From the NCBI GenBank assembly GCA_033439265.1, contig JAVTVX010000012.1, forward strand, positions 12,993,501 through 13,057,500: a stretch of DNA of 64,000 nt, read 5' to 3'. Numbering within the stretch: position 1 is the first letter of the stretch; each line of letters opens with the position of its first letter. The notes under the pieces are model-generated. The model had not been told where the DNA came from, did not search any database, and was given only the letters and a program-made list of their open reading frames with translations. The DNA comes from Dillenia suffruticosa (lineage: Eukaryota; Streptophyta; Magnoliopsida; Dilleniales; Dilleniaceae). The translations under genes and the position numbers were made by a program. Below are positions 35,362 to 46,834 of the stretch, in pieces.

Positions 35362-36933
35362 CACTACAAAAAAATACCATTTATCGATGGCTATCTTTAC
35401 TAGCGGCTGTTAAAACCGCTGGTATTGGTTGCTTTTTATCAGTGGAAAGAAAAGAATCGTTAATAAAGGTAGGTATATTAATAGCAGCAGCGCTGGTTTT
35501 ATTTAAAAAACCGCTTATGTAGGTCATTTTAGTTAGAAAAAGTCTCTGTAGCCCTAATTTCTCCTTTCCTCCCCTCTCATTCATTTCACATCTCTATCCC
35601 TACCCAACTCATCTAATCAACCACTGTCCCTCTCTCTCTCTCTCTCCATTTCTTCTATTCTCTCCTTCTCTTCTCCCCTTTCAGTCATAGGGGCCACCAT
35701 CGAATTTCTTCCACCATCGACCATCTGAGTTTCTTGGCTTTGTCTTTCGCAGGTAAATCCTCCGTCCCTCATCTCTACATTCTATGTTGTAAAATCTATT
35801 TTCTTTCTCTCTCATCTGAGTTTCTCTCTCTCTCATCTGAGTTTCTCTCTCTCATCTGAGTTTCTCTCTCTCCATTTCTTTTGACCGTCAGCTTTTTTCT
35901 TCTGTTCTCCCCTTTCTCTCATAGGTGCCACCATCTAATTTCTTCCATTGTTGAGCATCTGAGTTTCTCGGCTTTGTCTCTCGCAGCTAAACCCTTGTCT
36001 CTCATCTCTGCATTTTGTATTGTAAAATCTATTTTCTATTTTTGGTCTTTACATCACATTTTTGGTTGATTTCAACATCTAAGTTGTTCTACTCTACAAA
36101 ATTGCATCAAAAGAAGTTAGGGTTTTTAAACTTAGACTATAAATTTTGCAGACTTCAAATGTTCAGAAGAGAAATTAGGATTTTGAAACTTAGACCTTAA
36201 ATTTTGCAGACTTCAATCACAATCTGTAGTAATGCTATATTTCTGCTATGCAAACTTCAGAAAATTTAAACCAATTTCTTTTATACTAGTGGTTCTTCCT
36301 TTTTGTGAGTGAGATTGGACTCGATAAAAATAAATAAATAAATAAATGCTTTCCATTCCAAGTAAAAGTGGCGTACTTTACTCCCACTTCTTTATTTTCT
36401 TTATGTTCTCCAATTTTGCTACGTGGCATTTACGTCAAAGGGCTTCTTTGAGATCAAAGGACATTCAGAAAATTTAATCCAATTTTCTTATAGTAGCAAG
36501 ACAAATTTGCAATTTACAAGTATTGTGATATATATATGCTATCTTGATATTATAATTTTTGTAGTCATATTTTCCTCAAAATGTAAAACTCATCAATTTG
36601 TTTTTCCTATTATTAGGTTCCATCTACTTAGAGTGCACGCTAATAACAAGAAGGCTCCTTTAATCCTAACTAAGGTGAGAACTATATGCATTTCTTACCT
36701 AACATTGGTCAAAACAGCTCATTGGAGATTTTGTGCTTTGGTTTTCTTGGATTTTGTTTCTTGTGTATTTTTATAGATAGTATGTTGCCCTTTTTCTACT
36801 GTTACTAGGAGTGATTTTTACTGCTGGTGCTAGTGAAAATATATAATCTTTCTGTTGCTAGTACCACCCTATTAGGATTTGCAAATAGTCTCTGTTTCCT
36901 AAGGATTATTTCTGGTGGCATGTCTTCATAGTA
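35362..36933 (+). mobile_element. 5' end of a CACTA (En/Spm) element
   Basis: CACTACAAAAAAATACC is a textbook CACTA terminus, followed by short repeated words (ACCGCTGGT and CCGCTTATG types near 35,410-35,515) that look like subterminal transposase-binding repeats. The sequence then becomes CT-rich with exon/intron-like steps: TTTCGCAGGTAAATCC at about 35,740 and a near-repeat CTCTCGCAGCTAAACCC at about 35,980. A duplicated block (CCATCGAATTTCTTCCACCATCG and CCATCTAATTTCTTCCATTG) lies about 240 bp apart. The matching 3' terminus is not in the window. A second CACTA terminus interrupts it at 36934. No transposase gene can be assigned to this element. Confidence 0.7.
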
Positions 36934-37995
36934 CACTACAAAATTAAAGTGCTATAGCGACAGCAATTTTTAACGACGACAATTTTTAGTGACGGTTTTT
37001 ATGATTTATAGAGACACCTTATGAGAAAACCGTCTGAAAATATAGGTTTTTTGTAACCGTCTAAAATGTCCGTGAAGACAAGTTTATCAACCGTCGATAA
37101 AACTATCAACACCGTCCGTAAAGCAATATTCAATTACGATGGTTAAAAATTATGATCAGTAAATGTAATAGTCTTTTTAGTCCTTTTAGCACGGTTTAAA
37201 AACAGTCTCAATATAAATCTTTTTTATTATCTACTTAACAGTACCGTTTTCACAGATTTTAGATATGTAGTAACACATAAAGTCTTTTAAAACTATATTC
37301 AATTCTCGCTATTAGAACAAATCAACAAATCATTTGTATAAATTCTATTTATACTGACCGTACCGTCTCTAAAAATCTAATATTATTATATTTTTGTTTC
37401 ATATATCCTTTATATTTAAAAATAGTCTAGATAATAAGTTGTGGTAAATTTATGATAGTGGCAATTTAGTAAATAGGTGATAATGATAAGTAACAGTAGG
37501 TAGGTAAATGATAAAAGTGGGTAAATAAGTTTATATAGTGATAAATTAGTGATAAGTTTGTGATATATAGTTGTGATAAATATATGGTAAGTAGATGGTA
37601 AATAGATGGTAAGTAGAAAGTAAGTGGATTAGTAAGTTTATATAGTGGTAATTTAGTGGTAAGTAAGTGGGTAAGTAAGATTAGATGGTAAGTAGATGTA
37701 AGTGGATAAGTAAGTTTATATAGTAGTAAGTTAGTGATAAGTAGATGGTAAGTGAGTAAATTTATATAGTGATAAATTAGTGATAAATTTGTAGTATATA
37801 GTCGTAGTAAGTAAATAGTAAACAGATGATAAGTAGTTGATAAGTGGATAAGTAAGTTTATATAGTAATAAGTTAATGATAAGTTTGTAATATAGTCGTA
37901 GTAAGTAGATAGTAAGTAGGCAACTAACTTTCTATGATGATAATAAGTTTATAATATATAGTCGGCACGTACAATTACCACCATAAAAAAAGTAA
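36934..37995. repeat. CACTA terminus and subterminal repeat region
   Basis: Behind the terminus, AACCGTC or GACGGTT recurs in both orientations (for example near 36,985, 37,020, 37,055, 37,080, 37,105 and 37,360). This is as expected for transposase-binding sites in CACTA ends. From about 37,440 to 37,960 a degenerate array of GTAAGTAGATGGTAAGT-like units follows, with TTTATATAGTGATAA spacers. The same GTAAGTA array recurs at 60,150-60,330, 61,050-61,135 and the right edge. Confidence 0.65.
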
Positions 37996-38986
37996 ATTCT
38001 ATCAATCATAGTTGTAATCCATCATTGAAGATGTGGAATCCACCATCATTATATTGATTTCTAATTTTTATTAATATATATTTATTTAATATTTATTAAC
38101 ATACATTACTTATATACATTAAATAATTTTATAAAATATTTTAATTATTTATATTAATTTAATATTAACTTATATACATTTTTTAAAATTTTAAAATATA
38201 TAATAGAAATTTTTGAAAAGATTTATGATTTAATAGTTTGAAAATTAAAAATCAAAAAACATCATTTCTTAAACTTATAAGTGTAGTAATATACTATAAA
38301 TTTATAATAATAATGATGATATTCATGGAAATGAAACATATAACAAGTGTATAATGAAAAAAAAGAAAAATTATGTAATGAAAAACCATGTGAGTTTTGA
38401 AATTTTATTTGTAAAAATGACGGTTGAAAAATATTATTGTAACCATTTAATTAGTTAGTGACATATCCTACTTTCCTCAATTGCTGGTGTAAAAATTTTA
38501 CAAAAAATTTAGAATTTTTCAATAACATAATAATATATGGATACCAATTTAGACAACACAATCCTTATATATATTGGATGAATGAGTGGATGAGTGAATC
38601 TTAATGTGATAATATAAAATTATAATTATCAATATTAGTTTAAATTATAATATATTAATAATTAAAAATATCTATATATTTAATCATAAAATATTTATCG
38701 TTAAAAATATATAATATTAATTAATTATAATTCATTCATATCATTCAATATAATTATTATTCAAATATATCGGATTGAATATATAGAAAATTTCAATGAG
38801 AAAGGAAAAAAAAAACCCAAAATTGAGATGAGAGTAAGATAAGTAGGAAGGGGAAAAAAATGAGAATGGAAAAAAAATGATATTGAGGAGGAAGAAAGAA
38901 AAGAAAAAAAAAATATTATCACACATCCCTTCCTTCGCACTTTTTCATAAAAAAGATTAGATGATTTTTTTGATAAAGAAGAAATG
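37996..38986. other. AT-rich spacer in the CACTA element
   Basis: Very AT-rich sequence with no coding signal. One GACGGTT subterminal-type word lies near 38,420. It leads into the first GC island. Confidence 0.4.
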
Positions 38987-39150
38987 AACGCCCGTGTGTG
39001 CATGTGCTGGCGCCCGCCCGGGTGCGCCTGCATGAGTAGTGGCATGGGCCCGCGCCCGTGCGTGCATGCGTTGGTGCCCTCCGCTCCTGTGAGCACCTAC
39101 GCTTTCATGCGAGGTGCGCGCCTGCGCAATGGCATGGGCCGGGCCGGCTC
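38987..39150. repeat. GC-rich island 1
   Basis: An abrupt GC-rich block in AT-rich DNA, made of short palindromes: GCGCCC words, GCATGC, GGCATGGGCC. It lies upstream of the TNP2 stub. Open frames across it are composition artefacts. Possible role: promoter-proximal control region (inference). Confidence 0.8.
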
Positions 39151-39557
39151 TTTGAATAATATAATAAAATGAATTTATTAATTTAAATTATTAATATTAT
39201 TAATTTAAATAATGTAATGATATTAAATTAATAATTTATATAATTATCAATATTATATAATTTTATATAAATAAATAAATAAACCTAAAACCCTAAACTC
39301 ACTTAATTTACAAGATTTAACTATTTAATTTAATGATAACTCCACAAAAAAAAAATTCATGGCAAAAATAATTTTCAATTTTAATACCAATGTAAACAAA
39401 TTTCATTTTTTTTCCTGTTTTGTTTTGTTAGCGCCAATTTAATAACACGTCAAAAATATTTTCATATTTAATTATTTTATTTAATTTTTTTATTGCTCCA
39501 TCTATTTATTTGAATAGCACTTTTTGATAAAAAAAAAGATGAATTTTTTATAAAGAA

Positions 39558-39860
39558 GTGCGGGTGGCCGTGTGTGCATGCACTGGGCTAGCGCGCACCT
39601 GCCTGAGCAATGGCATGGGCTGGCGCCCGTCCATGCATGCGCGGGCGCCCTCCCGCTCCTGTGCGCGCCTATGCTTCCATGAAGGGCGGGCCCCGTGTGT
39701 ACAAGTGCTGGCGCCCGCTCAGGCGCCCCCTGCCTGAGTAGTGGCATGGGCTGGCGCCCGTCCGTGCATGCTTGGGTGCCATCCTGCTCGTGTGCGCGCC
39801 TATGCTTCAATGTGAGGCGTGCGCCTGGCTGTGCAGTAGCATGGGCCGGCGCCTGGCTCC
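39558..39860. repeat. GC-rich island 2, with internal duplication
   Basis: Two copies of an approximately 145-bp unit (about 39,570-39,700 and 39,695-39,835) share GGCATGGGCTGGCGCCCGTCC and a TGTGCGCGCCTATGCTTC run. It is the counterpart of island 1 in the second module copy. Confidence 0.8.
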
Positions 39861-40200
39861 ATGAATAATATAATAAAATGAATTTATTAATTTAAATTAT
39901 TAATATTATTAATTTAAATAATGTAATGATATTAAATTAGTAATTTATATAATTATTAATATTATATAATTTTATAAAAAAAAAACTAAAATCTAAACCC
40001 ACTTAATTTACAAGATTTACCTATTTAATGATAACTAAAAAAAAATTTAATGCCAAAAATAATTTTCTATTTTAATACCAATTTAATCAAATATCTTTTT
40101 TTTTTGCCGTTTTGTTTCTTATAACCAATTTAATAACACGCGAAAAAAATTTTCATATTTATTTTTTTTATTGCTCCATCTCTTTCAATGCAAAATTGTG

Positions 40201-40312
40201 GTGGATAAATTATAGATGCATTCTAATTCTAAGAAAGAAGTGATGAATATATTGGAGTATTTCTTGAATTTACATGTGCAAATATTCAATGTCGATGTCA
40301 ATGTACGGCCAA
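40201..40312 (+). pseudogene. TNP2 transposase 5' stub
   Basis: It aligns with the first 110 bases or so of the TNP2 gene at 56348: GTGGATAAATTATAGATGCATT against ATGGATAAGATGTGGATGTATT, then ATGATGAATATATT and the TTTCTTGAATTTACAT block. The start ATG is GTG and the conserved Trp codon is TAG. Only the beginning of the transposase-associated domain (PF13963 type) is left. The break and the resumption at about 40,447 show that the rest was removed by an internal deletion. Confidence 0.78.
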
Positions 40313-40610
40313 AAAATTTATTTGTTTGGAGGGAAAATTTAGTTTTGGCACATTACTTGCGGATTTCTCTTTTTTTTTCTTTTTTTTACAATTGATAGGG
40401 TTAAAAATTTTCAAAATATTGACACGGGAAAGAAAAAGTTTTTGAAAATTTAAAGGTAGTAATAATATAGCAATGTATGGTATGGTATGTGTATTGATAT
40501 AGGTAGTAATAAAATAGTAATAATGCATTAATAATGAAGAAGTAATGTAATATATAATAAAATAAATATGTAATAATTAAAAAAATTGGTAGAAAATAAA
40601 ATCTAAAATA

Positions 40611-40799
40611 TGCATGCGCCCTTGCTTGCGCAGGCATGCTCGGGGGCGCCCGCGCTAGCATGACATGCGCTTGCCTGTGTGGTGGCATGTGCCGGTGCCC
40701 GCGCTGGCATGTCCAGGTGCCCACGGGCGCTGCATGCACGACAACACCTTGTGGCATGTGCGGGCGCCTGGCGCTTGCATGCACGCACATGCACGCCAC
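40611..40799. repeat. GC-rich island 3
   Basis: GC-rich block with GCATGCGCC, GGGCGCCCGCGC and GGCATGTGC words, followed by the AATTTAAATAATATAATGATA block seen after the other islands. It stands upstream of the tnpA stub, as islands 6 and 7 stand upstream of the intact tnpA-like gene. Confidence 0.8.
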
Positions 40800-41039
40800 T
40801 TTATTTATTATATAAAAAATTTCAAATATAAATTAAGTATATAAAAAATTTCAAATATATGTAGAATAATGATATAATTAATATAATTAATTTAAATAAT
40901 ATAATGATATAAAATTTAGGTATTTACATTAACAAAAATAAAAACATAAAAAATTGAAATACAGAAAATACAAAATAAAATTAAAGATTTAATAATAAAA
41001 AAAACCGGTACAATAAAATTAAACTCACAAAAGCTAAAA

Positions 41040-41365
41040 AAAAGGAAAAAAATAACATGCTTCTAAAAATTTATTTGAGTGCCTAAACCAAATATATTAT
41101 AAATTATTTCTCACAAATCTTCTTTTCCTTCAAAGCCAAATATATTATAAATTATTTTCCACAAATCCTCTTTCTCATTCGTTAATAAGCTCTCCTCCTT
41201 TCTTCCTTAATAAGCTCTCCTCACTCAAAACTCAAAACTCAAAACTCAAAACTAAAAACTCAAAACTCCAACCTCAAACCTCAAACCTTGTGACTTAACC
41301 AAAATTTCATTCCAAATTTTCTTAACTCAAAATAGAAGAACTAAATGAGATGAGTATTGTTTGAG
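41040..41365 (+). pseudogene. tnpA-like gene promoter and first codons (stub)
   Basis: It aligns with 61,635-61,860 ahead of the tnpA-like gene: TTCTAAAAATTTATTTGAG, AAATCAAATATAT-type TATA region, CTTGTGACTTAA, TTTCTTAACTCAA, then ACTAAATGAGATGAGTATTGTT against ACTAAACGAAGGATGAGTATTGTT. Homology ends within the first exon, and the start ATG has become ATA. After it, two tandem copies of a block containing GAGTGTGTTATGTT and AGGGTTATAGGTG (about 41,385 and 41,475) lead to the 3' end of the antisense Ulp1-like gene. Confidence 0.75.
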
Positions 41366-41659
41366 AGTGTGTTAATTATTTTAAGAGTGTGTTATGTTAT
41401 AGGGTTATAGGTGTTAATCTTTGGATCAAATTTTGGAAGTTGTAAGTTATTTGAGAGTGTGTTAATTTTGAAAGTGTGTTATGTTGTAGGGTTATAGGTG
41501 GTAAGTATGTATAAGTATGTATAAGTGGTAAGTTAGTGAATAAGATTATGATATGTGATAAGATGGTATGATAAGAAAAGATTGTTTATACACATAGAGT
41601 ATTACAATACATCAATCCTCTCAATTTCCTGTCTTTCCTTTTCTTTTTCTTTTTCTTTT

Positions 41660-44600
41660 TTACTTTGGTTTTCTCTGAAACCTTTTCCTTTTTGTTTCAT
41701 CCATCTTCATCTTCAACATAATATCATCACGCACTATATTATGTTCGGACATTAGAAGTTTGAAAAAGTATTCTTTTCTCAACAAATTAAGATCCTGAAA
41801 AATAAAGGAAGAATGAAATAAAACCATCAATATTTCTGAAAAAATAATACAACACAAATATAATATATAGATAAGATAAGAAATGCAAAAAATAACATAC
41901 TTCTTGAGTTAGTGGAGTAATAAATAATCATGGTTCCCATATCTCCAAAAATCTCATAACAAATATTCCACAATCATTCCTATACATAAAAAAATATACA
42001 TTAAATTACAGAATAACTTCCAATAATTAATTAATTTAAATTACAAGTTACTTACGTATTAGGTTGTTGTGAAATTTCAACATGAACAGTTTCCGAGATA
42101 ATGAAAGAATTTTCATAAATCTTCTCAAGACAATCTTTCTGGAGAATTTAAAGAAGTATAAAGAAATCAATGAAAATATAATAGTTGATAATTTGGAAAA
42201 ATTTTGATATTTATAGCTGTTAAATAATTAATAACCATCAAAATTTCCAACTCATCATGTTCATGGCCTCTGAAATGATACCCTAAGTCTAAAAGATAGA
42301 TAGTCTGCTTATCCACATGAAGAGCGTAACAAAACCAATGTTGTTTGAATATTACAGGGATAAAAACCTGTTAGTAAGAGTATACTAATCATAGCCCATA
42401 GGATAAAATAAAATAACAGAGATAAAATCAAAAGATAAATATATAATATAAAATAACTCACTAGGTTACATAATTGGAAGTTAAATCCAAATGCTTTCTG
42501 AGACAAAGAATTATCAACTATAGAAATATCCCACTTTCTTGTAGGCTTGCTTTCCATAGATTGAACCACAGACAACTAAATATAAAATAAGTATAATAAG
42601 TAGATGAAAAAACATTATTAAAGAATGAAATTTGAGAACAAAGAGAAAAGAATGATATGATAAATTCATACTGAATAAGAAGTTGAGGACAGATGAAAGT
42701 TTATATCGAAAACCATAATGGTAAAATGCATTTTGATAATGATTTTGAGAATAAGTTTGGATTGAATATGGTATTGAGGAAGCATATATAACAATCCATC
42801 GTCTGCAAAGACAATTAATAATAAGTAATGTAATATGAAAAATAAATACAAAGAATTCATAATTCATACCAACGTGCCAATCCAGTGAGGCGGTAACAGC
42901 TCATAGACATCCGTCCAGCACATGTAACTTCCATGAATATTACACAAAATTGTTCTATAAATTGTCATAAAAATTAAATTCCGTCAAATATCTCTAAAAA
43001 TTGAAAAATTAGATTCAGTCAAATATCTCTAAAAATTAGATTCCAAAATAACAAAGACAAAGGTCGTAAGACATTTACCTGACATTATTTTTTATGGCTT
43101 TTCGACCATAAAAAACCCAAACACTTTCCTCCTCATCAGAAAAGGACCTAACCTTAACAAAGGGCAAGAAAGATATTTGGTTTGTCTTTCCATCTTTCAT
43201 TTCAGTTAAGGCATTTATTACTTCATATTCATATTCCGTATCTTTATCCTTCTCCTCGTTAAAAGCCTCCTCCCATCCTTTCTCATCCAAACCCTCCTCC
43301 TTCTCCAGACACTCCTGCCCATTCCCTTTCTCGTGCCAGGCTTTGTCCTCGTCCTCCTCCTCTTGCCCCTACCGGGCTTTATCATCCTCCTCCTCCTCCT
43401 CCTTGTGGTCATCACTAAAATCACTAGCCTTAACTTTCCATTTCTTTTGCTTTTTTCCCTTCTTTTGTTCTTCCTCCCCTTCTTCATCTTCTACATACTC
43501 ACAAAGTCTGCGCAACATATCATGATGCATTTGTAACAAATTGGAATGAATTTGAATTGACTTCTCCACAAACATTTTAATTTCATGTTTGATGCTGATT
43601 CTCTGCAATTGCACATAGTATAAGTACTCTATATAAAGTGCTTATGAGTGGCATAAAGTAGTGATTATAAGTTTACCTTAATTTTTTCTCCACTTCCTTT
43701 AACACCATGAACACCAACACTTGCTTCTTCAGCTTCTTCAACACTTGCTTCAATTGATTTTTCAACAAATTTCTTAGACAATAAACCCTATAAAAATAAA
43801 TAGTATAAAAGGTGAATAAACCTATAAATAAATAGTATACTATTTAGATCCTATAGTTATTACATAATGCATATAAACTTATTTTAACTTACATACATTT
43901 ATACGCTCGGATTCAAGTCTTCGATTTACCCGATCCGTCGTCCAATAACGAAGGGGTAAATGTGTTTTTTTGCCCCCCAAGTCACCAACTCTAACATTCT
44001 CAAAATAAAAGATCTATACATAAAAAAATATTTGTTAAATATTGTTAAAGTAGATTGTATTCAATCATTAAATTGAAAGCTTACCATAAGTAAAAATAAA
44101 CAACCACCGATGCCTGTCTTCTTTCTGTGTTCCATCTCTCTTGCTCGACGTTTGAATTCAAAAATCTCATCAACTAACCATTCTAATACAAATTTAGCCC
44201 AATTATATTGTCGAGCATTCTCAACATCAATAGCTGCAGTAAGATGTCTGGAAGCTGGGAAGACATTCGTAGTTGGACATAAAAAGCATCCAAGGATAAA
44301 TAACAAGAAACATCGTTTAAAGTTGGGTGAGTAGATTTGGATCTCTTGTTTTAATTGGCTATGCTTTAAGTCAAGAAATATTTTCTTATATCTGAAGATT
44401 CAATAGAGGAAGAATCTAACACATCATGTCCCATATAAGGGATTCCTAAAATTCGTGCTACTTCTTCTACCGTGAGTTTAAAATTGTGATGGAGAGGGAT
44501 AGAAAGATATTTTTGCATGCGTTCAAATCTTATTATAAGTTTCTCACACAATCTTCGACTCAGTATATCACAGGTCATGTGCAACATGCTTCCGAATCCC

Positions 44601-44898
44601 ATTTCTTTCACTACACATTTCATATCGTCTGTAAGAGTAGAAAATAGCTCTCTTGCTTGTTTAGGAGAACATCTTGTCAGTATCAGAGTAGTCATTGCTT
44701 TTCTTATTCCAGAAATTTCTTCTTGTACTGTCTTTTCATCTTCTTCATTTATTTCAGTCTATTAAAAAAACTATTTTTCAGTATAATTTATTCAATTGAA
44801 AATGAAAAAAAAATGAGTATGAGTAAAATAAAGTAGTAACTTACCGTAATAGATTTCCGTTTCTTCTTATTAGAAAAAATTTCCTTCTTGTTGGACAT
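41660..44898 (-). pseudogene. Ulp1-like C48 protease gene, multi-exon, carried by the CACTA element
   Basis: I read about 12 exons from ATG at 44898 to TAA at 41660. Firm exons are 44898-44845, 44758-44085, 44013-43897, 43787-43677, 43602-43079, 42954-42870 and 42367-42236. The N-terminal half is the plant TE-associated module before Ulp1 (RCSPKQARELFSTL, MGFGSMLH, ILGIPYMGHDVLD, LGCFLCPTTNVF, YNWAKFVLEWLVDEI). An acidic Glu/Lys stretch follows. The peptidase C48 core has the His in FKQHWFCYALHV, the Asp in TIYLLDLGYHF and the Cys in NDCGIFVMRFLE (Cys codon 41970-41972). Family members cleave SUMO or similar isopeptide bonds; the role in transposons is unknown. Lesions: a frameshift near 44,388, TAG at 43369-43371, a frame problem near 42,800 and TGA after FLEIWEP. 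It converges on the tnpA stub. Confidence 0.82.
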
Positions 44899-45234
44899 AG
44901 AAAGCAAGTTTGGTTTGATTTGTATGTTTTTTTGGGTTTTTATGGAAGCGCAAAAAGCAAGTTTGATTCGTGTGTTTTTTTTTTTTGATGGTTTTGATCG
45001 GATACAGAATGCGTTAAGCGAGTTGAGTTTGGTTTGTGTGTTTTATCATTTTGATAGTTTTGATTGGATGGAAGTTCATTGAGGTGAAGTAACACAGTGA
45101 AGTGAAGTGAAGTGACGTGAAATACTATAGTGAAATGAAGTGCAGTGAAATGAATGCTGATTACTATTATTACTGAAATGACGTTAGTCACTCCCGCAGA
45201 GAGAACAGAGATCAAAGTTAGGAGCTCAAAGTAA
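44899..45234 (-). promoter_or_regulatory. Upstream region of the Ulp1-like gene, with GTGAA repeats
   Basis: It holds a tandem run of GTGAAGTGAAGTGA-type units (about 45,085-45,160 on the plus strand). Two imperfect copies of a block carrying AGCAAGTTTG, TTGTATGTTTTTTTGG and GGTTTTGAT also occur (44,900-45,065). I see no clear TATA box. Confidence 0.4.
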
Positions 45235-46559
45235 CCTTCGATTTAAGTATTACAAATATATTATTATATTATTAAACATATAATATTATATTAAATTATA
45301 TTATATTACATATAATCCCTTATTAATTAAATAAATATAAATATTATATTATATTATATTACTACTTATTATTAATATATCATTATATTATTAAATATTA
45401 CTATTTTATTATACTACTATTACATTATTACTATATTACTATTTTATTAACATTACTACTATGTTATATTACTATTATATATCACTATATTATTATATAG
45501 TGATTATATTATAATATATAACTCTAATTTTTTTAATATTTATTTTTTTTGGTATAGTTTTGTTATAAAAAAATATGATAATTATTTTTAAGTATGAACA
45601 CCGTTGGAGTAAATAGAGTTACGAGTCATTAAGAGTTATATATTAAAAATAAAAAACACAAAACTAACTTTATTAATATTGTATTTACTTTATTAATAAC
45701 ATTGCTTGTATTTGTATAAATTTGAGTTAGATGTTATTTGATATATTGTTGTCTCAAATTAAATCAAATTATTCATTATTTAACTTTACTTTTTAGTCAA
45801 ATGAAATCAATTTATTTCGTAAAAAATTTAGACACTTATAAATTTTATTTAAAAAACTATTTTATAACTTAATTTCACCTTTCAATTATAAAACTTATAA
45901 AAATTTTCAGCCAACTCTCAACTCTCACATAGCAATTGAGCCTTGAACTCAGATTTTCAACTCCTCTAATAAACATTTTATTTTCATCTTGCATACCAAA
46001 AATTTCTTAAGATCATATAATATGTTCAAAAACTCTTTTGTATCCAACAAATCTATATATTATGATTTGGTTATATTATTTTAGAATAACATATATAAAG
46101 GAAGTAAAGAAGGAAAAGAGGAAAAAAATTAATATTTTTCAATTTCATTTGATATCATGAGTCATAACAATTGGATGCATAGTATTCTCCTCAAAGAATT
46201 TTTAAATACTCATGTTATAGAGGAAGTTAGGATTATTTTTAAGAACTGAGACCAGATCATAAAAGATTATGGGTTGCTTGACACAAAATAAAAATCCAAA
46301 CTTTCACAATTTAATTCTTTTTTATATATGATGGAAATCAAAAAATCAAGAGAAGCAAATCAGAAGAATTTGATCAAATTTATAAGGATGTATATGATCT
46401 AAAAAAAAGACTTACAAACTTGGAAGTTTAATATATTTAATATGGATATAACATAAAAGTATCGGAACTATCTTTAGTTTTCTTTTTAGTTCCTTTGTTT
46501 TGGGCTTTTCAACTATTCAATTGGTATTATATCTTATGTTATATATGTAATGTAGATAT
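45235..46559. other. AT-rich low-complexity region
   Basis: Dominated by TATTATATTA-type runs (45,250-45,540), then unassigned AT-rich sequence. I see no gene. Confidence 0.5.
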
Positions 46560-46790
46560 ATGTGTGAGAGTATGAGATGTATTTTGTAATTTGTAATTGA
46601 TTATATTATATGTATGATTATTTTTTTATATTATGAAGTTAATATATTATGATTAAGATTAAATATAATTAATGTTTATGGAGTTTTATGAAGTTTGGTT
46701 TATTATGATCTTAGTTTTGTAATTTTTTTCTTTAATAAAACTCAATTGGAAAATTTTTTTATGTTGAATTGATTAAAAATTGATTTCGTT

Positions 46791-46834
<44 letters not shown>

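Larger units (their letters stand above)
38937..40190. repeat. Two direct copies of a GC-island plus AT-rich module
   Basis: The module starts with a CGCACTTTTT or AGCACTTTTT block (38,934 and 39,515). It continues with a GC island, the shared TTAATTTAAATAATGTAATGA block (about 39,200 and 39,910), and ends with TTTTTTATTGCTCCATCTCTTT or its ATTTATTT variant (about 39,490 and 40,168). The second GC island is longer because it holds an internal duplication of roughly 145 bp. Together the copies stand directly upstream of the TNP2 stub. Confidence 0.75.
36934..45234 (+). mobile_element. CACTA deletion derivative carrying a Ulp1-like gene
   Basis: The 5' terminus is CACTACAAAATTAAAG (36934), preceded by GTA. 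Inside, in order: subterminal repeats, two GC islands, a TNP2 stub (40201-40312), a GC island, the promoter and first codons of a tnpA-like gene (to about 41365), and an antisense Ulp1-like gene (41660-44898). Sequence after the TNP2 stub resumes at AAAATTTAAAGGTAGTAA (about 40,447), matching 60,118-60,137 downstream of intact TNP2. So about 3.6 kb of transposase gene was deleted. The 3' terminus is not found. The end given here is only the minimum extent, through the Ulp1 promoter; the AT-rich DNA to about 49,000 may also belong. Confidence 0.65.

Noticed and set aside
37440..37960. Possible CRISPR-like array
   Set aside because: The repeats are degenerate, without regular spacers, in plant DNA.
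38761..40800. Cys/His/Arg-rich open frames across islands 1-3
   Set aside because: They exist only because of GC composition and are not kept between island copies.
43218..43536. Arg/Lys-rich minus frame and Leu-rich plus frames
   Set aside because: Shadow frames of the acidic Glu-rich segment of the Ulp1-like gene (exon 43602-43079).
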